A stretch of DNA of 64,000 nt from Mastigias papua (GCA_964019165.1 OZ025278.1:5278017-5342016); one strand, 5' to 3'. Counted from the stretch's first letter, positions 50,090 through 61,743 are shown. Notes: generated by a model from the sequence alone, not told the origin. Program-made: numbers and translations.

Positions 50090-50950
50090 TCGGATGGAGA
50101 ATTGTATATACTCACATAGTCAAGAGCAACATTTCTTTTTTATGATGAATCACCTTGGACAAATAAAGATGGTAATTAGGATTTTGATATGCTAGTGAGG
50201 GTGTTTAGATGGAACAGAGTGTTTTGAATTAGTTGGTACTTATGCATTAAAGTGGTGAGGAGGATCTATTGTTAAAAGTAGCATCGGGTTATACGGAGAT
50301 GATGGATTGGAAATATTTGAGAACATATCAGGACCTCAAATTAAAAACTTAAAAAAAGACAATTAAAGTTTTTAAAGATTGTGGACAAGACATTTCCGTT
50401 TCTGTCAAACAAAAACCTGTAGACTTCTTAGACGTCACACTCAATATGAATACAGATATATATATATATCAACCATATGAACAGCCTATTAGCAATTAAA
50501 TCGCGAAACAAACTCCAACGTGACAAAAGCGTATACGACAGTGGATATTCAAACAACCTGGAATATAGAAACCATGATAAGTGCCACTGGTTTAACCCTC
50601 CTTGCTCCCAAAACGTAAAGAGAAATGTTGATAAAATATGTTTCAAACTAATACATAAGCACTTTTCAAAGTCCAGCAAGCTGCACAGAGTATTCAACAG
50701 AAATTGTAAATGCCTGCAATAACGATAAAGGTAAGTTATATATGCATGGAAAAATTGAACTCGATATCGAAATTGAAAATGATATCAGTACTTATAACAC
50801 ACTGCTAGAAACAAAAGGGGGTGAAAGTTGCCTATGCAAATGCCGAAACCAAAACATCTGCCCATTAGAATGAGAATCTCCTTACACCAAAATCGTCTAC
50901 GAAGCAACAGTTGAATCGGAAGGAGATACAAAATATCGCATATGATATCG
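50090..50950 (+). mobile_element. Degenerate RT element with C-terminal GIY-YIG-type region
   Basis: With frameshifts the + strand reads FYDESPWTNKDGN, FDMLVRVF, a tyrosine block IGLYGDDGLEIFENISGPQI (usual YRDDGL), VKQKPVDFLDVTLNMNT, then an open part with KCHWFNPPCSQNVKRNVDKI and LIHKHFSKSSKLHRVFNRN. It ends with CLCKCRNQNICPLE and KIVYEATVES. This order (RT palm, WFNPP block, FNRN, CxCRN...CPL, VYxATV) is a family I associate with GIY-YIG-linked reverse transcriptases, possibly Penelope-like. Stops and frameshifts make it non-functional. Confidence 0.75.
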
Positions 50951-52304
50951 TCGGAAACGACACTTCAGAAAAGAAATGCAAACCAAGAATACACTTTTTT
51001 TATAAGAATACCTAAATGTTTCCGAAGCTCAATATTCTTACATTTTTATAATTTTGAACCTAGAATTATTCTTAGATTATTCTTAAATACCAAAGGTGTA
51101 ACTTCGCCTAAAAATTTAAGGAATATATTCCAATCTTTGTGGATGTTTTACTGCACCATACCACTAAGAAAGCGTTTATATTTTGTATCGATAATGCAAA
51201 AGTACACCTGAAAGCAGTATTGTAACTGTAATAAAAAAAATTCTCATGTCTTGATGAAGCTTGAGCCTCACGTCATTTTTAAATTATTCCTAAATTTCAG
51301 CGATTTTGAGCCTAAATGTTCCTATAGATTTTATTCTAATAAAAAAGAGTGTAAAAGATTTTAAGAACGCAAATACCGCAATAACACTGAAATAACAAAG
51401 AATATTTGGCAGCTGAAGGAGAATGATAAAGATTTTGTAACAGACTGGACAATATTGAAAAGCATTAAAGGTATACACATATTGGCAAATATAACTCGCG
51501 TTTATATATACAGCCGTTCATTGTCAACTCAGTATAGTTATATATGTACCCAGGGTCTGCAATAGTCGAGTAAAAGTATTCAAATCCAACAAGAGCACAA
51601 ACAGTGCAGGATGTAAGTAAACAATGGAACAGCTTAGGCAAAGCCTTGTTAAAGAAAATACTTTAAACAAAAGTAAATCAATATAGAGGCACAGAACTGT
51701 CCAGATTGGCACTTTTGCAGCAAATATGACGTCAAGAAACCACCCGTTGGTACACGAGTCATATCATTTTGTTGCAATGGGCATGTTGCAATGGTAGAAT
51801 GTCAATCCACACGCCTAATTGTTGTCACATTGGTATGAGACATTCTTAATTCAGTCTTGGTGTTCAAAAGGAATGACGAGATTGTGCCGTAGATTGTGGA
51901 CAAACATACTTACAATCAAAATAGACGGACGCTTATCATTCTTCACTCGTTATCAGTAACGTTGATACATGTTGTGTACAGGAGTTCGTATCAGCACAAT
52001 CACTGCACCTGAAAATTCAATTACTGTATATCGTTTCAATCTAAGCGAATATATTGCAAAAATAATGACACTTCCTTCCGTATTCAGAGCACCCGTCTAT
52101 GTTGCCCTCTGCAATCGCTTGATGCAGTGTGTGGGTTTGAGGAATGTGATTTTCAGGGGGTTATTCCGTTGAAGTATATTAATGCAAGTCGAAACTGACG
52201 AAAGATATTGACGTAAGGCAATGTGATGACAACACACTCAGATTCGATACAAAGAATGTGACCAACGAAGGAAGTAACAAGGTGTAAAGAAAGGTAGTTG
52301 AGAA
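50951..52304. other. Non-coding stretch upstream of the Cache-receptor exon
   Basis: AT-rich. Readings at 51290-51478, 51524-51712 and 51969-52172 lack recognisable domains. The 5' UTR and promoter of the gene starting at 52305 should lie in the last few hundred bases. Confidence 0.4.
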
Positions 52305-53185
52305 ATGGTAAGACAAATAAGTAAAAACTGGATCTGCTCTATTGTATGCATTATTATTTTGTTACTTAGTGCTTGTTGTGCTGAGTGCTCTGTTCAGTCA
52401 TCGACAAGTTCAATGTCGTGCCCGGTTTCTCGACGGCGTAGTAATAATACTTGCAATGGTCTACCAAGGACAACAGATCCTGTCGTGGATGACCGACCGG
52501 TTTATAGTAACATGTCTGGGCAGCAGGCTATAAACCTTATTTCAAGAATTGCTGAAGAGCAAGTGGAATGTCTTCAGAGTAAATCGCTGCCTACATTGTC
52601 AATTCGCTACGAGAGTACCGTCACATTTCGAAAACAGGCGAACAATGCTATCCGCATTGCAAACGAGTTGTCTTATCTGCTAACGCGCGGTGCGTGCGGC
52701 GCGGGACAAAGTAGAACACAGTATGATATGAATAATGGCACTTATGATCATTATTTGTATAGCCTTGTGCGAAATACGTTCTCGGTCGATCAGGCTATAA
52801 TGGGTGCAGGGATCGTCTTCCGCAAAAACGCTTTAAATGGAAAGGAATACTTTGCTCCGTATAGCCTAACAAGAAATACATCATATGAAGTCAGAGACAG
52901 AGCAACTAAAATCGTTAATGAAGAAAAGCTTCTTCTTCAATATCTGCACAGACGTGCCAAACAAAGGAATTTCGCTTGCTTCACATCGTTGTTTACGCCT
53001 AGAAAAAACGATTCACACGATCGTACAGATGTATTTTTAACACAGCCTTACACTGAATATATTGACGGATTATGGGGTAGACCTTACTTTGAATGTTATT
53101 CATCAAAGAGATGGTTAGTTCCATACCTGGCACCATTTTTCAGGCTCAACTACACTGCAAAATCAAGAAACATCGTAGATTTTAT
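52305..53185 (+). CDS. GPR158/GPR179-like Cache receptor, first coding exon
   Basis: ATG at 52305 opens 293 codons plus two bases before a strong donor (TTTAT|GTGAGT at 53186). Residues 9-25 are a hydrophobic signal peptide. The rest is an extracellular domain with N-glycosylation sequons (N47, N69, N144, N191, N235, N282) and many cysteines. The segments DHYLYSLVRNTFSVDQAIMG, then AGIVFRKNA and EYFAPYSLTR, then LWGRPYFECYSSKRWLVPYL and APFF resemble the Cache ligand-binding region of class C orphan GPCRs of the GPR158/GPR179 group. In that group the Cache domain precedes an EGF-like stalk and seven helices. No downstream exon was found before 64 kb, so the receptor type is unproven; another Cache-bearing receptor is possible. 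Confidence 0.6.
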
Positions 53186-53928
53186 GTGAGTATTATATTA
53201 TGTCAATTTTATTTCTCATGATCATATTTATACCCATGATAATTGTGAAAGATAAAATAGAAGCTAAACAGATATGAGTGGCAAAGCCCATTTATAGGAA
53301 TTCTTCAAACACCGATCCAAGTGTGGATCCAGGACGGATCTACAGCAAGGCAAATTTTTTTGCGGAGTCCTTGGCCATTTTTGATACCGCCCTCTTTGGA
53401 TGTTTAGGCCACAATTCTCCGTATTCGTACAAAAATTGAGTAAAATCGGAGCAGTAATGAAAACGTAGTTAAATGCGGATATTTTTGATTACAGATCTTG
53501 TTGGGATGCTGTATTTCCTCGGAAGGGCACCCACTCCCTCAGACCTCAAAAGAGCACCTTCTCGAATGAGCACCCCAGGAAATATCTGTTTATATGAACG
53601 CCCCCAAACGAAGCCCCCTCAAATGATTGCCCCTTTTGCAATAGGTTTGCATTGTCTCTACTGCTACACTATCCAGTAGTTCATACTGTTGTTCATCCGT
53701 GGTTTGTTGTTACTATCCTTTTGGTATTTTCTTTGATATTTGTCACTATTACATTAATCCACAGTTCCATTGCATGTTGCCATCACTCTGTTGGTTTTGA
53801 TACATATGTTGCTACATGCTGACGCATTCACTTACGGTATTCATAGAGTATTCATTTAAAAAAGGGGCATTTTCAGGCAAGCAACTATGAATTTTTGAAG
53901 TCAGGGGTCTACGTAGCAAAATGAGCAC
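53186..53928 (+). other. Start of intron, nothing else recognised
   Basis: Begins GTGAGTATTA. AT-rich; the reading at 53473-53679 has no recognisable domain. Confidence 0.5.
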
Positions 53929-53936
53929 ACTGGGTA

Positions 53937-54252
53937 CAGAGGCGGCACCAGCCCTGAAAAAGTGCGGAGGACAAGAAAAATTTTAGGACCACGCCCATTT
54001 TTATGAAAGCCACGCCCATTTGGAAAAAGAAGAGCCTTTATAATGTTTTTATCTATAAATCATGCAAAAGCAATTAAAGTAAACATGGGTAAAATTGTAA
54101 TCTGTTGAAAGTCTTTTTCATTTCCTTGTTTATCTGGTGAAGAATTTTTCTCATGTGCCACCATCGTACCCCCCCCCCCTAAATATTTCTCCTCGGATTT
54201 CGACGAATTGAAAAATCGGTCCTCCCCAGTCCTCCCCTTGGTGCCGCCTCTG
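53937..54252. repeat. hAT-like MITE with perfect 8-bp target duplication
   Basis: Ends CAGAGGCGGCACCA and the complement (TGGTGCCGCCTCTG) are 14-bp inverted repeats. The flanking octamer ACTGGGTA occurs exactly at 53929-53936 and 54253-54260. CAG-starting ends and 8-bp duplications are typical of hAT elements. It is 316 bp with no coding capacity. Confidence 0.95.
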
Positions 54253-54260
54253 ACTGGGTA

Positions 54261-56149
54261 TATTTAGAGAGAATATATCTTAAAATAAAATTTTTTCAGA
54301 TTTAGAAACAAAAGAAATCGTACCGGCATTTTCAGGATATTGATATTTTCATGTGTGTCAGAGATCATAAGCAGGTCTACTATGTAGAAATGCAATAGAT
54401 AGTGTTACAATTCTCCAGGAAAAAGGCCACTTTTACTTTTTTGAGGAACAGTGCAAGAGTCTAAACGACCAGGACCCACCCCGCAGTTTCGCGCCTTAGT
54501 TTCAACGGGCAACTTTTTCCTCCTTATACACAGAAGGCAATTAGTATGGAGCAATGCCATGGTTTCTGCACACTTCATGAAAACATATGTATAATACACG
54601 CCAGGCGGTCAAGTTTCCTTATACCAGAAGATCGCCCTAAAAGAACTCAGCAAATGACAGAGTTCCCAAAGAAATCATCGCTTTCTCATAAATAGATATT
54701 CAAGACAGTCTAGTGGAAACAAATATGACGTATGAATTAATTGAACAAAGAGCAGGAACAAGAGATACTGCTTTAAGCTTTATCACATAGGTCAAAGTTC
54801 GAAACATAGGAGACCACTGGCCCATTTTGTCTCCTATGACTCAAAAGCTCACTTGTAGTGCTACTCCAAATATTTTGTGGTGGAGACTACTAAGGATGCT
54901 GGGAAACGCATGCATATAATGGGAAACCTACATGTAGAGGGCTGCATAATTTAAAGTACTTGTACTACTAAAAGCAAAGTTACTAGGGAATTTACTAATT
55001 TAAATATTTTTACCATTACAAGCGATTGAGAATTAGGAAGCCTGTGCCATTCATGGGGTTTCTGTTGAAACTTACAGCGTCTGTAGTATCATACCCCAGT
55101 ACTAGATATTCAGTTAAAAATCAATGAACTATTAAAGAACTTTAAGTATTACAATGTAGCCAAAAGAGGTCCAAAGAATAAAGAGCTTTAGGAGTTAGGC
55201 CTATGATTAGGTCCCTTTTTAGGAAAATCTGTATTTCAGACCTTAGGATTGTACAAAATTCTTTCTATTGCTCGAAAAAGCTGTAACTTACTTTAAGCAA
55301 ACTGAAAGTTTTTTTGGTATGCTTAAAGAAGGTTATCAATTTTTCGAGCTATAGTGAATTTCTATAGTGCCAACAGGCTATTCACAAAATTCTCTCGAAG
55401 GCAATTATTTTATTCGATTTTGTTTGACAAGGAGAACAGTAGCAGCTTGTTCTCGTTCGTATTTTATTTCTTAACAATTTGAGGCTGACATGTTTTCACT
55501 ACTTTTCAGTACGTTTCATTGGTTACGCAATATTGTGTAGAATGTTTTACAAATTCAAATTGCCTGTCAATTTGGTAGGTTAGAGAGGAAAATTTTTGAT
55601 TGAGATTACAGATCATTTGTTAAATTCACTGAAATTTTAAAAACTACAAGACATGGCCCTTCGTGGGAAAGCCAGTTTTGACCTTTGGTGTACACTGTTC
55701 CGCTTCATTGGTTCGTTGGTCGCTGCTCCTAGCATCGTGCGATTGTAAAGTTCCAGATCAGTGTTGTTCTACTGACTATGAAGCAAGTTAATATTTACCT
55801 CCGCATACCAAGTGTCGTCTTGAAATTTAACGGTAAAAGGGAAAAACAACGACGTCTTGAAATTTGATGCTTACGTTTTAGCATGGAAACTCAATTGTGT
55901 TGTTAGGTTTGTCTCTTGTTGTTAGCATTACTCACCATTGGAATTTTTTGTGTAGCATATTTTCCCGCATCTAGAGTTGTATTGGAACACCAAAGGCTTG
56001 TACTTGGATATTCCACCCCTCTCCTGTTCCGAAAGTTGAACGTGGAGTATTATTTAAGTGCCAGTTTTAGATGAAAGGAGAGTTAAGCGGTTACTGTTAC
56101 CGATGAAACATTTCTGTCCATTAGATGTTGCTTTCTGGAATTCGTAAGT
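54261..56149. other. Non-coding stretch with one hairpin-motif copy
   Basis: Anonymous AT-rich sequence containing hairpin motif copy 3 (55341-55386). No gene supported. Confidence 0.5.
55341..55386 (+). repeat. Hairpin motif copy 3
   Basis: TTTTCGAGCTATAGTGAATT, then TCTATAGTGCCAACAGGCTA, then TTCACA. It differs from copy 2 at a few positions only. Confidence 0.75.
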
Positions 56150-56767
56150 CAGGGTGATAAGTGTAAAATACTTAGGAGTTCAACTTGGTAATAACCTTGA
56201 TTGGAATCTGCGCTTAAAATTTTTTGCAGCAAGGTATCTTGTGCTATTGGCTTTTTGAAATATGCTAAGAAATTTTTACAGAAAGAGACTCTGATAGAAA
56301 TGTACAGAGGCATAGTCAAGGCGCATTTACTGTTGTTGAGTGTAGGGGAGCTGTGGTGAAACAAAATTGAAGTCGTTGCAATAATCGCAAAATCGGGCTG
56401 CAGGGATTTTCTCCGATTGCAGTTATGATACATCTGCAACCCTTTTGATTAAGAGCCTTAATTGGCGTACTGCCCCTGACATGATTAGAAGTAAAACAGC
56501 TACGGTGACGTATAAAGCTGTAACTGGTGTTACACCTAGCTACTTTTCTAATTTGTTCAACAAAATACTGACCGAAATATTGATATTACCTTGCGAAATG
56601 CAGCAAATGATCTTTACATCCCCAGTATGACAACTAGCAAAGGACAAAAAGTGATATCTTTCCGTGGCGCTATAACTTGGAATCAGCTTTCGTCGGATAT
56701 AAATGAAGCAAATTCCCTTAATTCGTTTAAATGCAAACTAAAACATCACTTGCATCCTACTATTTGA
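56150..56767 (+). mobile_element. LINE reverse-transcriptase C-terminal tail, degenerate
   Basis: With frameshifts it reads VKYLGVQLGNNLDWNLRLK, then QNRAAGIFSDCSYDTSATLL, then LNWRTAPDMIRSKTATVTYK and AVTGVTPSYFSNLFN, then ISFRGAITWNQLSSDI and SLNSFKCKLKHHL, ending in TGA at 56765-56767. This is the conserved region that follows the catalytic core in many animal LINE ORF2 proteins. Stops in the first half show it is dead. Confidence 0.85.
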
Positions 56768-57376
56768 ATGTACTTTACCGTTCCATTCACCAGTTTTGAT
56801 TTTACTCCTTTTACTTTTAATTATAAGTACTTTAGTTTGACTTTTGAGATGTTAGCCCGTGCACTTAGGTTATTCTTGGTTTTGGCTCTTATACCTAAAT
56901 TATTGTAGTAAGGTATTATTAATTTCGTAAGATTGACGGGGCCACCTTGTATAGATAATTAAAACTGAAATGAATGAAATGAAGAGGGTCAGTGTTTCTC
57001 AGGTTTCGAAATGCAGAATGAGAATTCTTGAGAACAAGTCAGTCAAATATTGCGCTCTTAAATTATTGACTGATTTGAATGTTATGGATTTAACTTACTG
57101 TTTGATAAGGTTCTCAATGGTTTCTCAACCCAGGCTCTGAATTAGGGTCCGCTTAGAGCATCATAGCTGCTATTAGTTACGTTGCGAAATGCCCGATTTT
57201 GTAGCTTTTACAGTTTGTCAATTTCAATTTTCCCACAACACCCCTAAGCTCAACAGCAACATCTAAATTGGGGCCCTATTATGCTTCTGTATGCATCTTC
57301 AAGGTTTCAGATTGGAATAACTTGAAGATAAGCAGCGTCTTTGACCCTCTCTCTGATTTCCAAGTCAGCTTTTCAT
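56768..57376. other. Sequence after the LINE tail, nothing recognised
   Basis: Includes a possible old LINE 3' UTR (a GTATTATTAATTTCG...TGAATGAAATGAA type end near 56905-56985). No gene seen. Confidence 0.4.
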
Positions 57377-57419
57377 TATCATCACCATCATCACCATTAT
57401 CATCATCAACATCATCATT

Positions 57420-57463
<44 letters not shown>

Positions 57464-57500
57464 TATTATAATCATCATCATAATCATCATCGTCATCATC
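57377..57500. repeat. (TCA)n trinucleotide repeat
   Basis: About 40 TCA/TTA units. It gives poly-Ser (+) and poly-Asp (-) readings that are artefacts. Confidence 0.95.
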
Positions 57501-57519
57501 ACCACCACCTGTTGACTTA

Positions 57520-57810
57520 GAGCATAGACTCGTGTCAGCAGTGCACTTAGAAACCGAGGTACTATTTAATTCGTATGGTAGATCTTTAATGTATAATAGA
57601 AACAAAAGTGTTCTAAAAGATGATCTTTGTGGTACCCCATTTGCAATAGTCTTAATATTTTAATCTACGCTGTTACCACTACAAGATTGCCTTCTTTTGG
57701 AGAGGTATGATTTAACCCAAAGCAATTTACGGTCTTTTTCACCGTAGTGCTCTGATTTTTGACACAAAATATTATGGACAGTATTATCGAATACTCTTTA
57801 GAGATCGATA
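57520..57810 (-). mobile_element. LINE reverse-transcriptase core, degenerate
   Basis: On the minus strand with frameshifts it reads DNTVHNILCQK (usual DTVDHNILL), then LLWVKSYLSKRRQSC, then NGVPQRSSFRTLLFLLYIKD and LPYEL, then CTADTSLC (usual YADDT). The order matches motifs 3 to 5 of a non-LTR reverse transcriptase. It faces the LINE tail at 56150-56767 in the opposite direction, so the two are not one element. Confidence 0.8.
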
Positions 57811-59070
57811 GGCACATGACCAGTGATTTCTCCATTACCCATTGCATCGTACCATTCTTTGCAATTTTTGGACAAACAAGTTTCAACTGATGATAGAAAA
57901 ACATTTTCTTTAAGGTACTGGTAGAAGTGAATGAACACTTTTGTAAACATAGGTCATTGATTTCTTGTTGGTAAGCTCACATGCATTTACCAAACAAGAT
58001 GTTGAAACACTTAATCAATCCTTTCTTGTGAATACTAGGCAGACTAGCTGGTTCTAAACACCCGTGGAAATTTTAGAAATCCGATGCCCACTACAAGCTC
58101 TTCGGGTTATTCAATTATGTATTCCTTCTGCTCATTTAGTCAGAGGCTGTCTTTCCCTTCTATGTCATTATTTCCTTTTATTTTCTTTTTAAAGCATTCT
58201 CATTGTTTGGAATACAATTTAAACCTTGAGTTATACTTGAAAGACTCAAGGTAAGTGACCTACCATGCACTTGGCCTATGCGCTCTAACGACCATTTTAC
58301 CTGCTTTTTCGTGCTATTGTGAAGTTCTGTAGTGCCAGCAGACTTTCACAAGAAAAATTGTATTAAATTTAACACCCCAAATAACAGCAATTAGAAATTG
58401 CGAATAAAACCAAATGGAAAATCATTTGAAGTTAAAACTATCTTGTACACAAAAAGCTTTGTTTAACTTAGAAGTTTTGCGATCACAAATTGAAGTGTTT
58501 ATACTTTGAAAATAAACTTTCTCGGTTGTCCAGAACTTCCAGTGACAGCATGCAGTGTTTTGTCACAACAACAATGCCTCGGCTTTATGTGCATTTGCGT
58601 AAGCAATCTTAAACCATATAGAGATAGAGAAGCATAGAAAAAAGATAATAATCCATGCCATATTCATATAATTTTTTCCATTCTGCATTACCTACCGTTC
58701 CTGTACGTCTTGGAGGCTTCTCACTATTGTGCGTATTAGTAGGTTGATCATAGATTTGCAAAATTGGTAAATGACACAGACCTTGCTTCACAAATGAAGA
58801 AATATACGCAACAAGGCCGTAGTATGAATGAAGTGTTTGATTTCTTGAGAGAAACTTCCCCCGGGGGGGGGGGGATATCCACGGGGCATGCTTTCTTTAG
58901 ATAGACGATAAGGAACCTTCAATATTTACAAGAATAAATCTGATGTCGAGCTCGAACATGTTAAGGCAGCAGTGGAAAAACAGCTGAACGGCCCTGGAAA
59001 ACTTCTTGACTGCAGATTGTTGCATAAGAAAATAAAAGAGAAGTATCACCTCCTTGTTACTTAGGAGGAG
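57811..59070. other. Non-coding stretch with one hairpin-motif copy
   Basis: Contains hairpin motif copy 4 and a poly-G run near 58863-58874. No gene supported. Confidence 0.5.
58305..58350 (+). repeat. Hairpin motif copy 4
   Basis: CTTTTTCGTGCTATTGTGAA, then GTTCTGTAGTGCCAGCAGAC, then TTTCAC. Confidence 0.75.
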
Positions 59071-59076
59071 GTGTGT

Positions 59077-60249
59077 TACGGTGGCCCACAAGTGCACATC
59101 AAATATAAATTCGTCACACCAAATTCACATTTAATAACACGGTATTCAAATTCGTCACACGGAATTCAAATTCGTCACACGGAATTCAATTTCATCACAC
59201 GGAATTCAAATTCGTCACACGGAATTCAGATTCGTCACAGCAAATGCAAATTCGTCACCGTGAAACCAAGTTTAAATTTGCTAGATCATTAACAAAATGC
59301 TAGCCCATGACCTATGTGTCTACCGGGCTGCCTTAGGGGCGTCTCCCCCAATGCTTAAGAAGCCTTTCAGAAAGTTGGCCATGCAGCAAGGAATTTAGCT
59401 TGTATTTATTCATTCTGTTTGTTATAATTGGTGGTAGTCAACTATCTTTTGAAACATTGCAAATAAATTGGTGTTACTATTAACTGTCATCATTATTTCC
59501 TTGTGTTCTTTAAAATGCGTTGATCAAACATTAAATAGTTTGTCGCTACCCCCCCCCCCCCCTCCTCCACCAAGCTGTTGTCCTTAACCAAAATGAAGTG
59601 AATAAGTTCAGGGAAACAACGGAACGCACACTGAAGAGCATATTTATGTCCGTTTACGTCGATGGGACAAAGTAGAGGATGTAAAGAAGTTAACGAGGAG
59701 AAAGCTAGGACAAGAGTGAGACAAAAATTGGATAGAGCTGAGAATCTGTTCTTAAATCTTCTCTTCAGAGTGCGCAAACATTTTTTAATACGATGGTATG
59801 TTGTCAAAAATGCAAGAATCATTTTATATTCGTATCATTCAAAGAAGTACGTCCTAATAGCTATGATCTCCATGCTCAATATAATTCCACATGAGGAATA
59901 AAATGTATCTTTTGACTGCGGGTTATCTTCACACGCTTCACATTTACTTGCTACAAGCAGCCAATTTTTCATCCTTCTTATCAGCCATGTTTCCGTTGTT
60001 TCCACGAACTTATTCATGCCATCCTAGTTATAGGCAACGCTTTTGTTAACATCGTGGCGAATGTGAATATGCTGAATTCAAATTTGGTCTGATGAATTTG
60101 AATTCCGTGTGATAAATTTGAATTTGGTGTGATGAATTCAAATTTGGTCTGATGAATTTAAATTCCATGTGATGAATTTGAATTTGGTGAGACGAATTTG
60201 AATTTCGTATGACGAATTTGAATTTGATGTGCACTTATGGGCCACCGTA
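59077..60249. mobile_element. TIR element with subterminal repeat arrays
   Basis: Left end TACGGTGGCCCACAAGTGCA then CATCAAA; right end is its complement with one change. GTGTGT flanks it at 59071-59076 and 60250-60255. Subterminal arrays of an 18-22-bp unit (ATTCAAATTCGTCACACGGA at 59100-59280; complementary ATTTGAATTTGGTGTGATGA units at 60060-60230) form part of the arms. The middle has readings on both strands (59662-59901, 59835-60017) with no recognised transposase. The arrays may be transposase-binding sites. Confidence 0.85.
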
Positions 60250-60255
60250 GTGTGT

Positions 60256-61237
60256 CATGTAATATGCGAGACAGATCCAGAGGGGCTGGTTGCTCATGGT
60301 AATATTGGACGAAGAAGTAAGAAGACAAAAGGTAATTTTTCACCTTTAGGCACCAATTGGATCCACTCGGGTGGACGACCATGGTACGTTGTTGGGATAT
60401 GAAAAGGGATATCAAAGCACCACCTTTTCCATTGCTGTTTATGAGTGCATTGAGACAGCAAGTCGAAAAGTATTATGCACCCGTATTTGGACAAATAAAG
60501 TTGGTATTTGGTAGAAGAACATTCTCATTTCGGACATTTCGGAATGTCATACAGTGAACTCCACATTTGCCTCGCTGTACATTTTGCTGGTAGCTTCTTC
60601 CATGCTTCTGCCATAGTTAATTCTTGCATGGAGTTCCGCTGTGCTGTACGCATGTGCAATGAGAAGGGGTATTTTTGTTGTTGCAAACCATTGCATGCTG
60701 GCACTTGCAGTTCTTGGACAGATGTTTTGTGTTCAAAATATTTTTTAAACTCAGTTGATTTTCCATCTGGTTTTATTTACAATTTCTCTATCTTTTTATT
60801 TGCATTTTAAAGTTGATACAATTTTTTCCATAGTTTGGAAATTTTACCATTGGCAGGAGTACGATATTTCGAAGAAAGAGACAAAAATTGCCTTTACAGA
60901 TTTATTGTTTTTCAGATGAATATTTAGTAAGGCCTAAAGGTTGGCGATAGTGTCTCATATAAGGAATGACTTGCCCTTCCAGATCCAATAACATTTCTTT
61001 CAATACCTGGTTTTCTATCGTATCCAAGCAAAATGATATAACAGAAGTCGTTTTGTGTTTGCTACATTCAAATATATTTGCCCAGGCCAAATGCAATTCT
61101 GCATGCAAGAAGACTCGAGTGTCGTGAGAATGCTGGATGATATAACCCAGGAAGGAAAACAGGCCATATTGGAATAACACGTATAGTTATCTCATTGCTT
61201 GGATTGTAGCCTATAATCAAAACAATGTATAATTAGA
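60256..61237. other. Non-coding stretch, nothing certain
   Basis: Readings at 60357-60557, 60508-60810 and, on the minus strand, 60902-61180 have no recognisable domain. Confidence 0.4.
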
Positions 61238-61275
61238 TGAATATTCTGTTGGTACTATAAAACTGCACTAGCTAG
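61238..61275 (-). repeat. Hairpin motif copy 5, opposite strand
   Basis: On the minus strand it reads CTAGCTAGTGCAGTTTTATA then GTACCAACAGAATATTCA. Weaker match than copies 2-4. Confidence 0.55.
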
Positions 61276-61366
61276 AATAGCAGGAACATCCTTTGGGCAT
61301 ACTGAAGAGTGTTTTTTAGTCTGACACTCATCGGAGTATGGAACGTCGACGGGAAGATGAACCGAA

Positions 61367-61370
<4 letters not shown>

Positions 61371-61455
<85 letters not shown>
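61371..61455. repeat. (AT)n microsatellite
   Basis: Pure AT run of about 85 bp. Confidence 0.98.
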
Positions 61456-61456
<1 letters not shown>

Positions 61457-61589
61457 CCTTAGCCGAATTAATATAATATAGTACGCTTGGCTCTGAAGAA
61501 GGTATTATAGCCGAAACATAGAGAAGGCCCTAGATGCGTTGAGGGACTCACGGTAGAATGACCTTAAGATTCCACCGCTATTCTTTTGT

Positions 61590-61663
61590 GCCTGGGTGGC
61601 GCAATTGATTAGCATAGGAGTCTTCCGATCTAAACATCGTGAGTTCGAATCCGCACTGGGGCC
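61590..61663 (+). repeat. tRNA-like sequence (pseudogene or SINE head)
   Basis: A-box-like TGGCGCAATTGATTAGCA and B-box-like GAGTTCGAATCC are correctly spaced. Acceptor arms GCCTGGG and CTGGGGC pair at six of seven positions if G-U pairs are allowed. CTTCCGA would be an anticodon loop with TCC. The anticodon and T stems pair poorly, so a functional tRNA is unlikely; a tRNA-derived SINE or tRNA pseudogene fits better. Confidence 0.6.
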
Positions 61664-61703
61664 AAAATAAAGTTTCCAATTGTGGTAGCCCACTCATGAC
61701 TTA

Positions 61704-61704
<1 letters not shown>

Positions 61705-61741
<37 letters not shown>
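61705..61741. repeat. (AT)n microsatellite
   Basis: Short AT run about 40 bp after the tRNA-like sequence. Confidence 0.95.

Positions 61742-61743
<2 letters not shown>

Noticed and set aside
57268..57605. Poly-Ser and poly-Asp readings
   Set aside because: Translation of the TCA repeat; only the part outside the repeat on the minus strand is RT-derived.
59100..59280. CRISPR-like array
   Set aside because: The units are contiguous degenerate repeats without unique spacers, within a eukaryotic TIR element.
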